From Caloramator proteoclasticus DSM 10124 (lineage in GTDB: Bacteria > Bacillota > Clostridia > Clostridiales > Caloramatoraceae), in NCBI RefSeq assembly GCF_900129265.1, contig NZ_FQVG01000004.1:1-64000 (forward strand): a stretch of 64,000 nt of DNA, written 5' to 3'. Made by a program: the position numbers and the translations under genes. Positions within the stretch are counted from its first letter, which is position 1. Every line of letters starts with the position of its first letter. This document shows, in pieces, positions 51,779 through 60,004 of this stretch. Below the pieces are notes generated by a model that saw only the letters and a program-made list of their open reading frames with translations, made no database searches and had not been told where the DNA came from.

Positions 51779-52089
51779 ATTCTATTTGGTTTTGGTTTTG
51801 GACGACCTATAACAGGTTTTTGTTTTTCAATTTTAGCTAATCTTATTAATTCAAAATAAGTTAAGAAAAACACAACAAATAAAGTTGTTTGAAGAAGTTG
51901 TAGAGTAATTGATTTTATGTAATATGCTTTAAAAATAAATGGGAAAAATAATGTAAATCCAATCAATAGAAAAAGTAACCATTTTTTACCCTTAAAAAAA
52001 TTAATTAAGTAGGGCTTTGACACATTAAAAATTGATAACGAAATTATAGTTAAAACAATAATTAAAAATATTTGATATAAAATCTGCAT
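51760..52089 (-). CDS. Small hypothetical membrane protein
   Basis: A 109-residue protein with three predicted membrane segments (about 2-22, 36-52 and 62-82) and a strongly basic C-terminal tail rich in lysine and proline (KPKPNRIKK), which should lie in the cytosol. GGGAGG precedes the minus-strand ATG. It is divergent from polA. I do not recognise a family. Confidence 0.6.
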   Translation of the reverse strand: MQILYQIFLIIVLTIISLSIFNVSKPYLINFFKGKKWLLFLLIGFTLFFPFIFKAYYIKSITLQLLQTTLFVVFFLTYFELIRLAKIEKQKPVIGRPKPKPNRIKKGSK

Positions 52090-52156
52090 CTATAAATACC
52101 TCCCTTTCAATTATATTATATCAATATTTAAAAATATTTCTATAGCTAATAACTAA

Positions 52157-52185
52157 TTGAAGAATATTTAATATAGTGTTATTAT
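52157..52185 (+). promoter_or_regulatory. Promoter of polA
   Basis: TTGAAG (52157-52162), a 17-base spacer, TATTAT (52180-52185), 34 bases before the start codon. Confidence 0.5.
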
Positions 52186-52219
52186 ATTAAAAAAAGAAAA
52201 TGGAGTGTGAATAGTAGAT

Positions 52220-54760
52220 ATGAGTAATAAACTGCTAATAATAGATGGTAATAGCTTAATGAATAGAGTTTTTTATGCGTTACCACCAATGAACAATAGC
52301 GAAGGGAAACATACTAATGCGGTCTATGGATTATCGGTAATTCTTTTAAAAATTATAAAAGATTTAAAACCTAATTATATTGCAGCAGCTTTTGATAAGA
52401 AGGCTCCAACTTTTAGGCATATTGAATATGAGGAATACAAAGCAGGTAGAAAAAAAATGCCTGATGAGCTTGCAGAACAATTTCCAATAGCAAAGGAATT
52501 GTTAAGAGCCTTTAATATAGGGATATATGAGATAGAAGGATATGAAGCCGATGATATTATTGGAACAATGAGTAGTAAATTTGAACAGGATGGTTTTGAA
52601 ATATATATATTAACTGGGGATAGGGATTCTCTACAGTTAGTTTCAAATTCTACAAAGGTATTAATAACTAAAAAAGGCATTACTGATTTGGAAGTATATG
52701 ATATAGAGGCTATTAGAGAAAAATATGGTTTTGATCCTATTAAAATAATTGATTTAAAGGGTTTAATGGGTGATACTTCAGATAATATACCTGGTGTACC
52801 TGGTATAGGTGAAAAAACTGCAATAAAATTATTAAGCGAATTTGGAAGTATTGAAAATATATATGAAAATATAGATAAAATAACGGCTAAAAAAGTAAAA
52901 GAAAATTTAATAAATAATAGAGAACAAGCTTTCTTGAGCAAAAAGTTGGCAACTATTAATAAAAATGTACCTATAAGTTTCAATCTTAATGAAATGAATA
53001 TAGAAAACTATGATTATCAAAAAGTTATGGCTATATTTGAAGAATTGGATTTTAAGAGTTTAATTAATAAGATACCAAATGTTGAAGAACAAAAAAAGGA
53101 GGAAGTTAAAAAAGTTGAGCTAAATTTTAATATCGATGAATTAAAACTATTTTTAAAAAACAAAGGTGAAATTTATTTTTATTACATAAAAGAAGAGGAT
53201 ACATTAGTATTTGAAAATGGTTATGCAGTAAAAGGAAATTTTTTATGGGAATTTAAGACGTTATTTGAGGATAAAAATATTGAGAAAAATACATATGATG
53301 CAAAGGCATTATATAATAGGCTTATGGCCTATGGCATAAAGCTAAGGGGGCTTAAAAATGATTTAGGAATAATTTTATATCTTTTAAACCCATCAGATGA
53401 TTTTTCATCAAATAATAAGGTAATTGCCAATATATTGAGGTTAAATGAAAATCAATTAACAAATGAGCATATACCAATTTTTATTGGTTTTATGAAGAAT
53501 ATAATTGAAGAAAAGCTAAAATTAATAAAGGAGTACTCCCTTGAAAAACTGTTATATGAGATAGAAATTCCATTGATTGAAGTTTTAGCATCAATGGAAC
53601 ATTATGGATTTAAGATAAACAAGGAAGTATTAAAAGATATAGGGTTTAAACTATCAGAAGAAATAGATAAATTGACTTCAGAGATTTATGACATAGCTGG
53701 TGAAGAATTTAATATTAATTCACCAAAGCAATTAGGGGTTATTTTATTTGAAAAATTAAATTTACCAGTTATTAAAAAGACAAAAACAGGATACTCAACC
53801 AATGCTGAAGTACTTGAAGAATTAAGGGATAAACACGAAATTGTATCAAAGATTATAACATATAGACAACTTGTAAAACTTAAGACAACATATATCGATG
53901 GATTAATGAATGCAGTACAAGCAGATGGAAAGATTCATTCGAATTTTAATCAGATGATAACTGCTACAGGAAGAATATCAAGTACTGAGCCTAATCTTCA
54001 AAACATACCTATAAAATTAGAACAGGGAAGAGAAATTAGACGTGCCTTCGAACCTGAAAATAATAATTATGTAATTTTAACAGCTGATTATTCTCAAATA
54101 GAATTGAGATTGCTTGCACATATTTCAGGTGATGAAAATTTAATTGAGTCCTTTAAAAATGGTGAGGATATACATAAAAGAACAGCATCAGAGGTCTTTA
54201 ATATACCAATTGATGAAGTTACAGCAATACAAAGAAGTAGAGCAAAAGCTATCAATTTTGGCATAGTGTATGGATTAAGTGATTTTGGATTGGCACAGGA
54301 TTTAAAAATTACAAGAAAGGAAGCAAAGGAATATATAGAAAATTATTTTGCAAGATATACTGGAGTTAGAAAATACCTTGATGATGTAATAAAAAGAGCA
54401 AAAGAAAATGGTTATGTAAAGACAATATTTAATAGAATAAGGTTTATACCTGAAATTAATTCATCAAACAGAAATATAAGGATGCTTGGAGAAAGACTAG
54501 CAATGAATACTCCAATACAGGGTTCAGCAGCTGATATAATTAAAATTGCAATGGTAAATGTTTATAGAAAGTTAGAAGAATTGGGATTAAAATCAAGAAT
54601 TATTTTACAAGTTCACGATGAATTGGTTTTAGAAGTTCATAAAGAAGAATTAGAAGAAGTGAAGAAAATAGTGAAATTTGAAATGGAGAATTGTGTTGAG
54701 TTAAAGGTCCCATTAATTGTTGATATAAAATGGGCAAATAACTGGTACGAAGCTAAGTAG
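52220..54760 (+). CDS. polA: DNA polymerase I
   Basis: An 846-residue family A DNA polymerase used in repair and Okazaki fragment processing. The N-terminal 5'-3' exonuclease (about 1-290) carries the acidic motifs YEADDIIGT and TGDRDSLQLV and the helix-hairpin-helix GVPGIGEKTA. The middle domain (about 300-440) lacks the acidic residues of a proofreading exonuclease, as in many Gram-positive enzymes. The polymerase domain has motif A DYSQIELRLLAH, motif B RSRAKAINFGIVYG and motif C VHDELVLEV. Nine bases separate it from coaE. Confidence 0.96.
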   Translation: MSNKLLIIDGNSLMNRVFYALPPMNNSEGKHTNAVYGLSVILLKIIKDLKPNYIAAAFDKKAPTFRHIEYEEYKAGRKKMPDELAEQFPIAKELLRAFNIGIYEIEGYEADDIIGTMSSKFEQDGFEIYILTGDRDSLQLVSNSTKVLITKKGITDLEVYDIEAIREKYGFDPIKIIDLKGLMGDTSDNIPGVPGIGEKTAIKLLSEFGSIENIYENIDKITAKKVKENLINNREQAFLSKKLATINKNVPISFNLNEMNIENYDYQKVMAIFEELDFKSLINKIPNVEEQKKEEVKKVELNFNIDELKLFLKNKGEIYFYYIKEEDTLVFENGYAVKGNFLWEFKTLFEDKNIEKNTYDAKALYNRLMAYGIKLRGLKNDLGIILYLLNPSDDFSSNNKVIANILRLNENQLTNEHIPIFIGFMKNIIEEKLKLIKEYSLEKLLYEIEIPLIEVLASMEHYGFKINKEVLKDIGFKLSEEIDKLTSEIYDIAGEEFNINSPKQLGVILFEKLNLPVIKKTKTGYSTNAEVLEELRDKHEIVSKIITYRQLVKLKTTYIDGLMNAVQADGKIHSNFNQMITATGRISSTEPNLQNIPIKLEQGREIRRAFEPENNNYVILTADYSQIELRLLAHISGDENLIESFKNGEDIHKRTASEVFNIPIDEVTAIQRSRAKAINFGIVYGLSDFGLAQDLKITRKEAKEYIENYFARYTGVRKYLDDVIKRAKENGYVKTIFNRIRFIPEINSSNRNIRMLGERLAMNTPIQGSAADIIKIAMVNVYRKLEELGLKSRIILQVHDELVLEVHKEELEEVKKIVKFEMENCVELKVPLIVDIKWANNWYEAK

Positions 54761-54768
54761 GTGATTTT

Positions 54769-55377
54769 ATGAAAATAATAGGACTAACTGGAGGAATTGC
54801 CTCTGGTAAATCTACAGTTTCTAATTACTTAATTTTAAAGGGATTAGATGTTATAGATGCAGATTTAATTTCAAGAGAAATTTATCAGGTTGGTGAAAAA
54901 GCATATAGAATTGTAGTAGATGAGTTTGGAAAAGATATACTAAATGAAGATTTAACAATCAATAGAAAAAAACTTGCACAAATTGTATTTAGTAATAATG
55001 ATCAATTAAAAAAATTAAACGAGATTACTCATCCGATTATTTTTGAAAAAATTAAAAAAAGAGTATATGAAATTAATAAAATGAACAAAAGAGTATGTAT
55101 AATCGACGCAGCACTTTTGTTTGAAAGTAATTGGTATAATATATGCGATATTAAATGGCTTGTTTATGTTGATAAAATAACACAAATTAAAAGGCTAATT
55201 GAAAGAGATAAAATAAGTGAAGAGGATGCAGTTAAAAGGATAAATGCCCAGATGCCTATTGTGGAAAAAATAAAATTGGCTGATTTTATAATTAACAATT
55301 CAGGAGATTTAAGATATACTTATGAGCAAGTAGACATATTATTAAACATAGCACTTAATGGAGGAAGTAATGAATAA
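54769..55377 (+). CDS. coaE: Dephospho-CoA kinase
   Basis: A 202-residue P-loop kinase that phosphorylates dephospho-CoA in the last step of coenzyme A synthesis. The N-terminal LTGGIASGKSTVSNYL (Walker A), VIDADLISREI and the lid-region residues around IDAALLFES are present. TAGGTGA precedes the ATG. It overlaps the following lytic transglycosylase gene by eight bases; polA-coaE-slt is a common clostridial order. Confidence 0.95.
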   Translation: MKIIGLTGGIASGKSTVSNYLILKGLDVIDADLISREIYQVGEKAYRIVVDEFGKDILNEDLTINRKKLAQIVFSNNDQLKKLNEITHPIIFEKIKKRVYEINKMNKRVCIIDAALLFESNWYNICDIKWLVYVDKITQIKRLIERDKISEEDAVKRINAQMPIVEKIKLADFIINNSGDLRYTYEQVDILLNIALNGGSNE

Positions 55378-55915
55378 AGTTTTAAGGCTTTTATGCTTAA
55401 TATTAATTGTATTGATGGCAATAAACCATAAAGCGATTTTAAAAAGTATTTTTCCTTTAAAGTATAATAATCTGGTTTATAAGTATTCCAAACAATATAA
55501 TATCGATTCAATGTTGGTTTTTGCAGTAATTAAAGCAGAAAGCAACTTTAATGAAAATGCAGTATCCAAAAAAGGAGCTGTTGGGCTTATGCAAATTACT
55601 CCAAAAACAGGGGAGTATATTGCGGATTTAATGAATGATAAAACCTATAAAAATGAAAAACTATTTGAACCAGAAATGAACATAAAATATGGATGTTTTT
55701 ATTTAAAGAGAATGATAAATCAATATGATGGAAATATAGAGCTTGCACTAATGGCATATAATGCAGGCTCTACAAATGTAAATCGATGGATTCAGTCATT
55801 AGGAAATGACTTTGATGTTGATTTAATTCCGTTTAATGAAACAAAAAATTATGTAAAAAAAATAAAAAAATACTATAAATTATATCAATATATTTATACG
55901 GATATTGACATTTAG
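55370..55915 (+). CDS. Membrane-anchored lytic transglycosylase (SLT domain)
   Basis: A 181-residue protein with an N-terminal membrane segment or signal (about 4-20) and a Slt70-like lysozyme domain (about 35-165). The catalytic glutamate is in VIKAESNFN near residue 58, followed by SKKGAVGLMQITPKT and MAYNAGSTNVNRW. It cleaves glycan strands with anhydro-ring formation. ATG 55370 fits the GGAGGAA site; a frame start at 55358 lies within coaE. The promoter of tRNA-Leu overlaps its 3' end. Confidence 0.88.
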   Translation: MNKVLRLLCLILIVLMAINHKAILKSIFPLKYNNLVYKYSKQYNIDSMLVFAVIKAESNFNENAVSKKGAVGLMQITPKTGEYIADLMNDKTYKNEKLFEPEMNIKYGCFYLKRMINQYDGNIELALMAYNAGSTNVNRWIQSLGNDFDVDLIPFNETKNYVKKIKKYYKLYQYIYTDIDI

Positions 55916-55933
55916 TTATTAAAATGTTAATAT
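55905..55933 (+). promoter_or_regulatory. Promoter of tRNA-Leu(GAG)
   Basis: TTGACA (55905-55910), a 17-base spacer, TAATAT (55928-55933). The -35 lies within the last codons of the transglycosylase gene. Confidence 0.75.
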
Positions 55934-55943
55934 AAATGTGTAA

Positions 55944-56027
55944 GCGGAGATGGCGGAATCGGCAGACGCGCACGTTTGAGGGGCGTGTGGGTATCCCGTG
56001 CGGGTTCAAGTCCCGCTCTCCGCACCA
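55944..56027 (+). tRNA. tRNA-Leu (anticodon GAG)
   Basis: A type II tRNA: acceptor GCGGAGA pairs with TCTCCGC, D arm with GGCGGAATCGGCAGACGC, anticodon arm CACGT-TTGAGGG-GCGTG with anticodon GAG (reads CUC/CUU), long variable arm, T arm GGTTCAAGTCC, discriminator A and encoded CCA. Length 84. Confidence 0.96.
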
Positions 56028-56035
56028 ATGGTGAT

Positions 56036-56069
56036 AAAAAAGGCCTTTGTCAAAGGGCCTTTTATTTTT
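56036..56069 (+). terminator. Terminator after tRNA-Leu(GAG)
   Basis: AAAAGGCCTTTG pairs with CAAAGGGCCTTTT (one bulged base), followed by ATTTTT. Confidence 0.8.
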
Positions 56070-56117
56070 GGCTCTTTGTCAATTGTTGGGGCGGGTATTC
56101 GATTAGAATGCCTGTCC
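56070..56117. repeat. GC-richer hairpin, possible insertion-sequence end remnant
   Basis: GGCTCTTTGTCAATTG at 56070 resembles ISL3-family terminal repeats as I recall them. It is followed by a 12-bp stem GGGCGGGTATTC (56089-56100), loop GATTA, GAATGCCTGTCC (56106-56117), with three G-U pairs. The wobble pairs favour an RNA hairpin. No transposase is nearby. The rest of 56118-56330 is AT-rich without a visible gene. Confidence 0.35.
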
Positions 56118-56330
56118 TTTCTTGTTTGAAAATTATTTAAGAAAGAAGGCTGTATTTTGGAGTGTATCCTTTAAAAATTGTAAAATAAAAAACTAATGCA
56201 ATTTGGAATTTAAAATTGGTTATTATAATTTTTTAACTATAAAAAACATAATGTTTGTTGTTAAAAACATAGAAGGAATTTTTATTTTTTTGAAGAATTA
56301 ATAAAATATAAATTATTTTTAGGTGATAAT

Positions 56331-56837
56331 ATGATACCAATTTTAATAAATGAGGGAGAATTAACCATAAAATCAATAAACAAAAAGGACTTAAATAGTA
56401 TATACAATTTTTTAAAAGAACTAAACGGTAAGCATAAATTGTATTACGACAATGATTTGAGTTTTGATTATATTAAAAAAAGGTATATTGAGACTCTAAT
56501 AAATTCTATGGAATATTTTTGTGGTATATACAGCCAAAATGAGTTAATTGGTATTTTAAAGGGGAGATTAGAAGTAAAGGGAGAACTGGAATCTTGGCTA
56601 ATGGCTCTTTATTTAAAGAAAAATTTATTACAAAAAGAAGAAGGAAATTTGATATTAAAAAATTTTGAAGAATACTTATACCACGTGTATAATGTTAGGG
56701 TTTTTAATGTAATTGTAAATGATAGGTGTGAATGTGATGAATTCTGGGAAAAAAATGGATATAATTTCAATCGAAAATTAAATTATCAAGATAGAGTATT
56801 TAATTCATATATATATACAAAAAGAAGGGGAGGATAA
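56331..56837 (+). CDS. GNAT-like acetyltransferase, unknown substrate
   Basis: A 168-residue protein whose layout fits the GNAT fold: an N-terminal strand-helix pair (LTIKSINKKDLNSIYNFLKEL), a central strand with GILKGRLEV near residue 80, and a C-terminal FWEKNGYNFNRKLNY like the ending seen in ribosomal-protein and spore acetyltransferases. The acetyl-CoA loop (Q/RxxGxG/A) is not clearly visible, so activity is uncertain. It starts after TAGGTGAT and lies one base before the LUD gene, so the two are probably co-transcribed. Confidence 0.55.
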   Translation: MIPILINEGELTIKSINKKDLNSIYNFLKELNGKHKLYYDNDLSFDYIKKRYIETLINSMEYFCGIYSQNELIGILKGRLEVKGELESWLMALYLKKNLLQKEEGNLILKNFEEYLYHVYNVRVFNVIVNDRCECDEFWEKNGYNFNRKLNYQDRVFNSYIYTKRRGG

Positions 56838-56838
56838 T

Positions 56839-57480
56839 ATGGATTATAATACTAATTGGTATTATGATAAAAAAATTGAAAGGACAAAAAAAGCACTGGA
56901 GAAAAATAACTATGAAGTATATGTTGTAGATAATGTTGAAGAAATGAAGGAGAAGGTTTTAGAATTAATACAAGATAAAAGCAAAGTGTCCTTTGGTGGT
57001 TCAATGACTTTAGTTAATTCAGGGATATTAGAGGATTTAAGAAAAAAGGATATAGTACTTTTAGATAGATATAAAGAAGGTTTAACAGGTGATGAGATAG
57101 GTAATTTATATAGAGAAACATTTTTTGCTGATTATTACATAACAAGTAGCAATGCAGTTACTGAAAATGGGGAGCTAGTTAATCTTGATGGAACAGGAAA
57201 TAGAGTTGCAGCTATGATTTTTGGACCAAAGAAGGTTATAGTTTTAGTAGGAAAGAATAAAATTGTTAAGGATTTAGATGAAGCATATGATAGAGTAAGA
57301 AACTATGCTTCTCCTATTAATGCTAAAAGATTAAATAGGAGAACTCCTTGTTGTGAAATAGGATATTGTATGGATTGTAATTCAAGTGACAGAATATGTA
57401 ATCATTATGTGGTTACCTATAGGCAAAATGTAAAGGGCAGGGGAATAGTAATAATTGTCAAAGAAGATTTAGGTTATTAA
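56839..57480 (+). CDS. LUD-domain protein (LutC-like, DUF162)
   Basis: A 213-residue protein of the LUD family, related to the lactate-utilisation protein LutC. FGGSMTLVNSGIL, DYYITSSNAVTENGELVNLDGTGNRVAAMIFGPKKV (in two parts, about 97-135) and the C-terminal cysteine group TPCCEIGYCMDCNSSDRICN are typical of the clostridial stand-alone form. No LutA or LutB partner is nearby, so a lactate role is not shown. GGGGAGG precedes the ATG. The following promoter overlaps its stop. Confidence 0.8.
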   Translation: MDYNTNWYYDKKIERTKKALEKNNYEVYVVDNVEEMKEKVLELIQDKSKVSFGGSMTLVNSGILEDLRKKDIVLLDRYKEGLTGDEIGNLYRETFFADYYITSSNAVTENGELVNLDGTGNRVAAMIFGPKKVIVLVGKNKIVKDLDEAYDRVRNYASPINAKRLNRRTPCCEIGYCMDCNSSDRICNHYVVTYRQNVKGRGIVIIVKEDLGY

Positions 57481-57482
57481 TG

Positions 57483-57511
57483 TTGAAGTTTTAATTTTTT
57501 TATAGTATAAT
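57483..57511 (+). promoter_or_regulatory. Promoter of the riboswitch-NlpC/P60 transcript
   Basis: TTGAAG (57483-57488), a 17-base spacer, TATAAT (57506-57511). It places the start of transcription some 15 bases before the riboswitch. Confidence 0.65.
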
Positions 57512-57532
57512 ATTTTTTGTATAAAATTAAGA

Positions 57533-57640
57533 TTGCCGAATCTCATTAGAGTACGGAGGAACCAATAATTGGGGTGAAGCTATTTATTAGCGGGGATACC
57601 TTCTCCCTAACCCGTCAGCTAACTCCGGAGGCGAAGAAGG
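57533..57640 (+). ncRNA. c-di-AMP riboswitch (ydaO-yuaA type)
   Basis: The leader shows the ordered conserved blocks of the ydaO-type riboswitch: GCCGAATCT (57535), ACGGAGGAACCAA (57553), GGGGTGAA (57571), GGGATACC, then ACCCGTCAGCTAACTCCGGAGGC (57609 onward, given in parts). It precedes an NlpC/P60 hydrolase, a typical target. By family, c-di-AMP binding turns the gene off. The 3' end runs into the ribosome site, so the expression platform may act on translation; no separate terminator hairpin is obvious. Confidence 0.87.
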
Positions 57641-57653
57641 GATGGTGTATTGG

Positions 57654-58253
57654 ATGTTAAACAAAAAAATGCTGTCATTAACTTTATCATTAACGTTGGT
57701 ATTAGCCGTAGCTTTAAATGTTGATGTACAAGCAGCAAAAACAACAAAGCAAAATAAAAAAGTTGTTGTACAAAAGAAAAATAATAAGAAGGTAAGTGTA
57801 CAAAAAAAGAAAAAGACAATTAAAAGAACAGCATCAAGGGGAAGAATATATTCGAGAGGTTCAGGTTCAGTAATTGCAGTAGGAAATGTTGAACAAGTTG
57901 AAGACATAGCAAAGTCACTGCTTGGAGTAAGGTATGTTTATGGTGGAACAACAACAAGTGGTTTAGACTGCTCAGGTTTTGTGCAATATGTTTACAAAAA
58001 AATGGGGGTAGTTTTACCAAGAACAGCAAGTCAGCAGGCAAGAGTAGGATTAGCTGTGTCAAAGGATAATCTAAGAAAAGGAGATCTTGTGTTTTTTGAA
58101 ACAGTAAGTGCTGGCATTTCTCATGTTGGTATTTATTTAGGTGATGGAAAGTTTATACATGCATCATCAACTAAAAAAGGTGTTACCATATCATCATTAG
58201 ATTCAGGATATTATAGCGAAAGATATAGAGGAGCAGTTAGAATTTTAAAATAA
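57654..58253 (+). CDS. NlpC/P60 family cell-wall endopeptidase
   Basis: A 199-residue secreted hydrolase. A signal peptide (about 1-26, ending VQAA) is followed by a lysine-rich spacer (about 28-65) and an NlpC/P60 domain (about 80-199). The catalytic cysteine is in GLDCSGFVQYV near residue 104 and the histidine in ISHVGIYLGDG near 153. It cuts peptidoglycan stem peptides. ATG 57654 is preferred, because it gives a standard signal peptide and spacing; ATG 57642 directly abuts the AAGGG site. Expression is under the upstream c-di-AMP riboswitch. Confidence 0.9.
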   Translation: MLNKKMLSLTLSLTLVLAVALNVDVQAAKTTKQNKKVVVQKKNNKKVSVQKKKKTIKRTASRGRIYSRGSGSVIAVGNVEQVEDIAKSLLGVRYVYGGTTTSGLDCSGFVQYVYKKMGVVLPRTASQQARVGLAVSKDNLRKGDLVFFETVSAGISHVGIYLGDGKFIHASSTKKGVTISSLDSGYYSERYRGAVRILK

Positions 58254-58278
58254 AGCCTATTAAAGGCTTTATTTTTTT
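58251..58278 (+). terminator. Terminator after the NlpC/P60 gene
   Basis: TAAAGCCT (58251-58258), loop ATTAA, AGGCTTTA (58264-58271), then TTTTTTT. The stem begins at the stop codon. Confidence 0.85.
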
Positions 58279-58363
58279 TATGTTAAAAATAATTTTATAT
58301 AAAAAATATAATAATTTCTTACTTAATTAAATATAATTTAATTGAAATAAAGGAGGGGATAAA

Positions 58364-59050
58364 ATGAGATACACAAGGTTAGAATTAAAAAAGAATGGTT
58401 TATCAAAGTTTGAATTAGGTATTTTATATTTTATATTAATAATACCAATAGTATCAATAATGGTGGGTTGGGCCATAACAAATTTTATAATATTACCAAA
58501 ATACAGTTTAAAAAATAATGGCGTAAATACAATTGCAATTAATAAAGCAAATAAAGTTTATCTATTACAAGTTGGTGTATTTACGAATGAAACAAATGCA
58601 AAGAGTATGGTTCAAGAACTAAATAAAATTGGTATATATGGACATTATTATAAAGATAATGATATTTATAGAGTTATAACAGATGTATCTTCAGATTTAA
58701 GTTCCATTCAAATTAAAAAGTTGGAACTTGAAAAGAAATGTATTAATTCAATGATAAAGCAGTTAGATATAAAATATAAAAATGATGAACAGGTAGAAAA
58801 GACTAAAGATGATATAAATAAGTTAATTATTGCTCAAATATTAGTTAAAGACGGACAAGTTTCTCAGGAGCAGTTTAATCAAATGTTAAAGGAGTTTTAT
58901 AATAAATATAAAGATGATAATAAAATAAATGATGTAATTAATATTTTAACGGATTATAAAGAAGCCATTAAAAGTAATAATCAAGATAAAGTCATTTATT
59001 ATATTGTTAAAAGTATGAATTATTATAACGTTGTTCAGACTAAATATTAA
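58364..59050 (+). CDS. SPOR-domain membrane protein
   Basis: A 228-residue protein with a short cytosolic N-terminus, one membrane segment (about 20-45), and an outer part. Residues about 60-115 (VYLLQVGVFTNETNAKSMVQEL, YRVIT) match a SPOR domain, which binds denuded glycan strands. The C-terminal part (about 125-228) is charged, helical and lysine/asparagine-rich. A strong AAAGGAGGGG site sets the start. It precedes the maf-radC-mre cluster. A wall-related role is inferred from the domain. Confidence 0.75.
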   Translation: MRYTRLELKKNGLSKFELGILYFILIIPIVSIMVGWAITNFIILPKYSLKNNGVNTIAINKANKVYLLQVGVFTNETNAKSMVQELNKIGIYGHYYKDNDIYRVITDVSSDLSSIQIKKLELEKKCINSMIKQLDIKYKNDEQVEKTKDDINKLIIAQILVKDGQVSQEQFNQMLKEFYNKYKDDNKINDVINILTDYKEAIKSNNQDKVIYYIVKSMNYYNVVQTKY

Positions 59051-59161
59051 ATTTTTATTAATATAGATATAGGTATTGTAGATAATATTTTAAAATGATA
59101 AACTTATTTGTGATATGATTAAAATTATTATTTTTTGTCAACATTTAAAAGGGGGAAATTT

Positions 59162-59419
59162 ATGGGTAAAACAAAAGAAAAAATATTTGATTTTTTTGTA
59201 TTGCTTCTTTGTGTCTTAGCAGGTGAAGCTGTATATATAACCCTATCTAAAATAAAAAGTTTGAGTTTTTTAACTACTGAGTTAGTTATAGGAACACAAA
59301 AGCCCATAGTTATTGACATTATGTTTTTTAATTTTGTATTAGGTTTTAATTTGAAATTGAATTTATTTACTATTATAGGTTTCATATTAGGTATTATTTT
59401 TATAAAAAGAGTTAGGTGA
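59162..59419 (+). CDS. DUF4321 family small membrane protein
   Basis: An 85-residue protein with two membrane segments (about 10-27 and 60-80). Size, layout and the place right before maf match the DUF4321 family of Clostridia; no function is known. ATG 59162 follows AAAAGGGGG with good spacing; a longer in-frame start at 59135 lacks a ribosome site. The maf ribosome site lies at its 3' end. Confidence 0.7.
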   Translation: MGKTKEKIFDFFVLLLCVLAGEAVYITLSKIKSLSFLTTELVIGTQKPIVIDIMFFNFVLGFNLKLNLFTIIGFILGIIFIKRVR

Positions 59420-59424
59420 TACAA

Positions 59425-59991
59425 ATGAAAATAATTTTAGCATCATCATCTCCAAGAAGAATAGAAATGTTAAAAAATTTAAATTTAAATTTTGATGTTG
59501 TTCCATCTGATTTTAAAGAAGAAATAAATTTAAATGACCCTATTGAACTTGTTAAAAATTTTGCTTATAATAAGGCTTTAGATGTAAAGCAAAAAGTTAA
59601 TGATGAAGCCTTAATTATTGCTGCTGACACTATAGTATATAAAGATGGAAGAGTGCTTGGAAAGCCATCAGATGAAGAAGATGCTTTTAATATGCTTAAA
59701 TTTTTAAGTGGAGATCGCCACGAGGTTTATACAGGAATATGTGTGATGTTTAGAAATGATTGTATTATTGATTATTCTTGTACATACGTGTATTTTAAAG
59801 AATTAAGTGATTTACAAATAAAATGGTATATTGAAACCAATGAACCCTTTGGTAAAGCAGGAGCTTATGCCATACAAGGATTTGGTGGTTTATTTGTTGA
59901 AAAAATAGATGGATGTTATTTTAATGTGGTTGGTTTACCAGTAAGTAAACTATATGATATAATTAATAGGATGGGGATAAATTTGTTTTAA
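59425..59991 (+). CDS. maf: Maf family nucleotide pyrophosphatase
   Basis: A 188-residue Maf protein that hydrolyses non-canonical or excess dTTP/UTP-type nucleotides and is linked to septum formation control. The N-terminal LASSSPRRIEML, the catalytic AADTIVYKDGRVLGKP, FLSGDRHEVYTG and the C-terminal FGKAGAYAIQGFGGLFVEKIDGCYFN are present (last given as split blocks of the family signature). ATG 59425 fits AGGTGAT; the GTG at 59416 lies within it. Confidence 0.93.
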   Translation: MKIILASSSPRRIEMLKNLNLNFDVVPSDFKEEINLNDPIELVKNFAYNKALDVKQKVNDEALIIAADTIVYKDGRVLGKPSDEEDAFNMLKFLSGDRHEVYTGICVMFRNDCIIDYSCTYVYFKELSDLQIKWYIETNEPFGKAGAYAIQGFGGLFVEKIDGCYFNVVGLPVSKLYDIINRMGINLF

Positions 59992-60004
59992 GGAGAAGGA
60001 TAAT

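Noticed and set aside
52375-52983. A 202-codon open frame on the minus strand
   Set aside because: It is wholly antisense to the exonuclease domain of polA, has no ribosome site, and its composition is that of a reverse-read AT-rich gene.
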